Shown here one piece after another: positions 5,642 to 7,009 of a stretch of 7,009 nt of DNA (the first letter of the stretch is position 1; every line of letters begins with the position of its first letter). A program made the position numbers and the translations under genes. The notes below the pieces were generated by a model that was not told the DNA's origin, did not search any database, and saw nothing but the letters and a program-made list of their open reading frames with translations. The stretch spans positions 1 to 7,009 of the forward strand of contig JAGSPS010000168.1 in assembly GCA_018262315.1 (NCBI GenBank). The letters are read 5' to 3'. This DNA comes from Deltaproteobacteria bacterium (lineage in GTDB: Bacteria; Myxococcota_A; UBA9160; PR03).

Positions 5642-7009
5642 GAACGCGGCCCCGAGTTCGACGCCGAAGTAGTTGGCGTCGCGTGCCGCATCGCGAAGCC
5701 AGCGCGGCGTGCCGTCCACGAGCGAGATTTCCTGATGGCTGAACTCGGCGCGCAACGTCGTCCAGCGCGTCAGATGCCAGCCGAGCACGATCGAGTACGC
5801 CTCGAGTGCGCGCACGTTGTAGCCGAGCGTAAAGGCCTGACCAATGTCGAGGACGTAGCCTTCGCCGTCGTCGTAGGTACCGAGGCCATTCGCGCGCAGC
5901 CCCAGATAGAACGGCGACAGCTCGGGCGCGAGCGCCTCACCCTGCAGGGTCCACTCGGCGATCCAGTAGCTGAGGTCGCGATCGAACTCCGAGGTGTCTG
6001 CGGCGTCGATCGAGTAGCGCCCGTAGGCGAGCCACAGGCGGCCGAGCTTCTCGTGGGTGAACACCAGGTCGGCGCCGATGAGCGTGGTCGAGTCGATCTC
6101 GTTCGAAGTGGAGCCGGAGATCGCGACGCCGTTCTGGTAGATCGGGATCCACGGCGCGAACCTGCCTACCGGCGTCGCCCAGGTTTCGCCGAGCCAGAGC
6201 GCACCGGAAGCCGACACGTCGTTGGCCTCCGAGCCGACGCGACCCGAATGCAGCGCGCTGACGCTGGCGTAGAACCACGGCGTGGGGCGCGCGTAGAGCT
6301 TCAGCGTGAACTGCGGATCGCGACTCGCATCCTCGCTGAAGTCGGTCTCGCCGTCCGAGATCGACGCGACGTAGCCGAAGCGCTCGCCGGCGTCGCTGCC
6401 GTAGATGCGCACGCCTTCGTCCCACCACCAGGGACCGCCGACGGTGTTGGTGATGAACGGGTTGTCGCGGTAGCCCTTCGAGAAGCGCAGGTAGTTCTCT
6501 CCGACGGGAATCTGGAAGCGGCCCACCTGTGCATTGAACCAGCGACTGCCGCCGAGGCCCTGCAACTCGATGTAGGTCTCGCCGACCTGCCCGGGCGGAA
6601 CATCGGTGCCCTGGAGCTCTCCGAGCCGCACGATGTTCCACTCGAAGCTGAAGCCGGCGTTGCGCGCGACGGTCGTGTCGCCCAGCGTGATCTCGCGCCC
6701 GAGGTCGGCGTCGAGGAAGAGGCGCGCGTCCCAGATCGAAAACGACGTGTCCTCGAACGGTGTGCCGGTGCCGCCGTAGTAGTAGCCGGTGTTCGCGCTG
6801 CCCGAGATGCGGATGCGGCGCGCCCACTCGGTGAAGTTGCCGAAGTCGTTCTCCTCGGCCGTCTCGGCTTTGCTGCGCTCGTGATCACGCTGCTCCAGCT
6901 CTTCGAGCCGCTGCTCGAGATCCTGGTTGTGGATCGCGAGTTCCTCGTTGCGTCGCTCCAACGCTTCGATCCGGTCGCGCGTGACGGCATCTTCGGCGGG
7001 CGCGGCAAG
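5639..7009 (-). CDS. Outer-membrane porin, Porin_O_P / DcaP-like, with N-terminal coiled coil, 5' partial
   Basis: Trimeric-type beta-barrel porin of the outer membrane; the substrate is unknown. The frame is open to the window edge, giving 456 visible residues (numbered from the first codon at 7009). Residues 1-5 (LAAPA) before Glu6 look like the end of a signal peptide, so only the leader appears to be missing. A TTG at 6961 is the first possible start inside the window, but it falls in the middle of the coiled coil and is unlikely to be real. Residues about 13-46 are a charged Leu-rich coiled coil (LEQRLEELEQRD). The barrel follows from about residue 65, with alternating aromatic strands, the WFNAQVGRFQIPVG motif (157-170) typical of Porin_O_P, a GGPWWWDEG segment (191-199), and a C-terminal Phe456 in GVELGAAF, the usual barrel-assembly signal. 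DcaP-type porins also carry an N-terminal coiled coil. It is the first visible gene of the minus-strand operon and is translationally coupled to the cupredoxin gene. Phosphate selectivity should not be assumed from the family name. Confidence 0.9.
   Translation of the reverse strand, partial: LAAPAEDAVTRDRIEALERRNEELAIHNQDLEQRLEELEQRDHERSKAETAEENDFGNFTEWARRIRISGSANTGYYYGGTGTPFEDTSFSIWDARLFLDADLGREITLGDTTVARNAGFSFEWNIVRLGELQGTDVPPGQVGETYIELQGLGGSRWFNAQVGRFQIPVGENYLRFSKGYRDNPFITNTVGGPWWWDEGVRIYGSDAGERFGYVASISDGETDFSEDASRDPQFTLKLYARPTPWFYASVSALHSGRVGSEANDVSASGALWLGETWATPVGRFAPWIPIYQNGVAISGSTSNEIDSTTLIGADLVFTHEKLGRLWLAYGRYSIDAADTSEFDRDLSYWIAEWTLQGEALAPELSPFYLGLRANGLGTYDDGEGYVLDIGQAFTLGYNVRALEAYSIVLGWHLTRWTTLRAEFSHQEISLVDGTPRWLRDAARDANYFGVELGAAF

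Noticed and set aside
5091..5672. A 193-codon plus-strand open frame opposite the cupredoxin gene.
   Set aside because: It is Arg/Glu-rich without motifs, while the opposite strand has a signal peptide and a full copper-ligand set.
5937..6827. A second long minus-strand frame overlapping the porin.
   Set aside because: It is an Arg/His-rich shadow. The porin frame has barrel motifs and a terminal Phe.

Overview
The window is a GC-rich (by eye about two thirds or more G+C), gene-packed bacterial segment. It has four protein-coding genes and almost no intergenic DNA. An outer-membrane porin ending in a terminal Phe, and a secreted cupredoxin with a signal peptide, show a Gram-negative (diderm) host. 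Codon use and composition fit a high-GC proteobacterial or myxococcal-type lineage, but nothing here fixes the taxon.

Layout: the left 5 kb runs on the + strand. A hybrid sensor histidine kinase (1-2931, 5' end cut off by the window edge) is followed, with a 4-base ATGA overlap, by a response regulator with REC, PAS, GGDEF and EAL domains (2928-5063). The right 2 kb runs on the - strand. A Porin_O_P/DcaP-like outer-membrane porin with an N-terminal coiled coil (7009-5639, 5' end cut off by the window edge) is followed, with a 1-base TGATG overlap, by a periplasmic cupredoxin-like protein (5639-5034). The two operons converge tail to tail, and their last 30 bases overlap (5034-5063).

How the genes may work together: every phosphorelay residue is present. 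The kinase has His326, then receiver Asp617 and Asp759, then HPt His915 (numbering of visible codons). The adjacent regulator has receiver Asp60 and intact GGDEF and EAL motifs. The simplest reading is a complete His-Asp-His-Asp relay that senses something in the periplasm and changes cyclic di-GMP. The opposite operon makes two envelope proteins: a porin, and a copper-type protein with an amicyanin-like Cys-x2-His-x2-Met ligand loop. Both act in or on the compartment that the sensor domain faces. A functional link between the operons is inference from adjacency. No promoter, terminator, RNA gene, mobile element or CRISPR array is visible, and no stretch of 300 bases lacks a gene.
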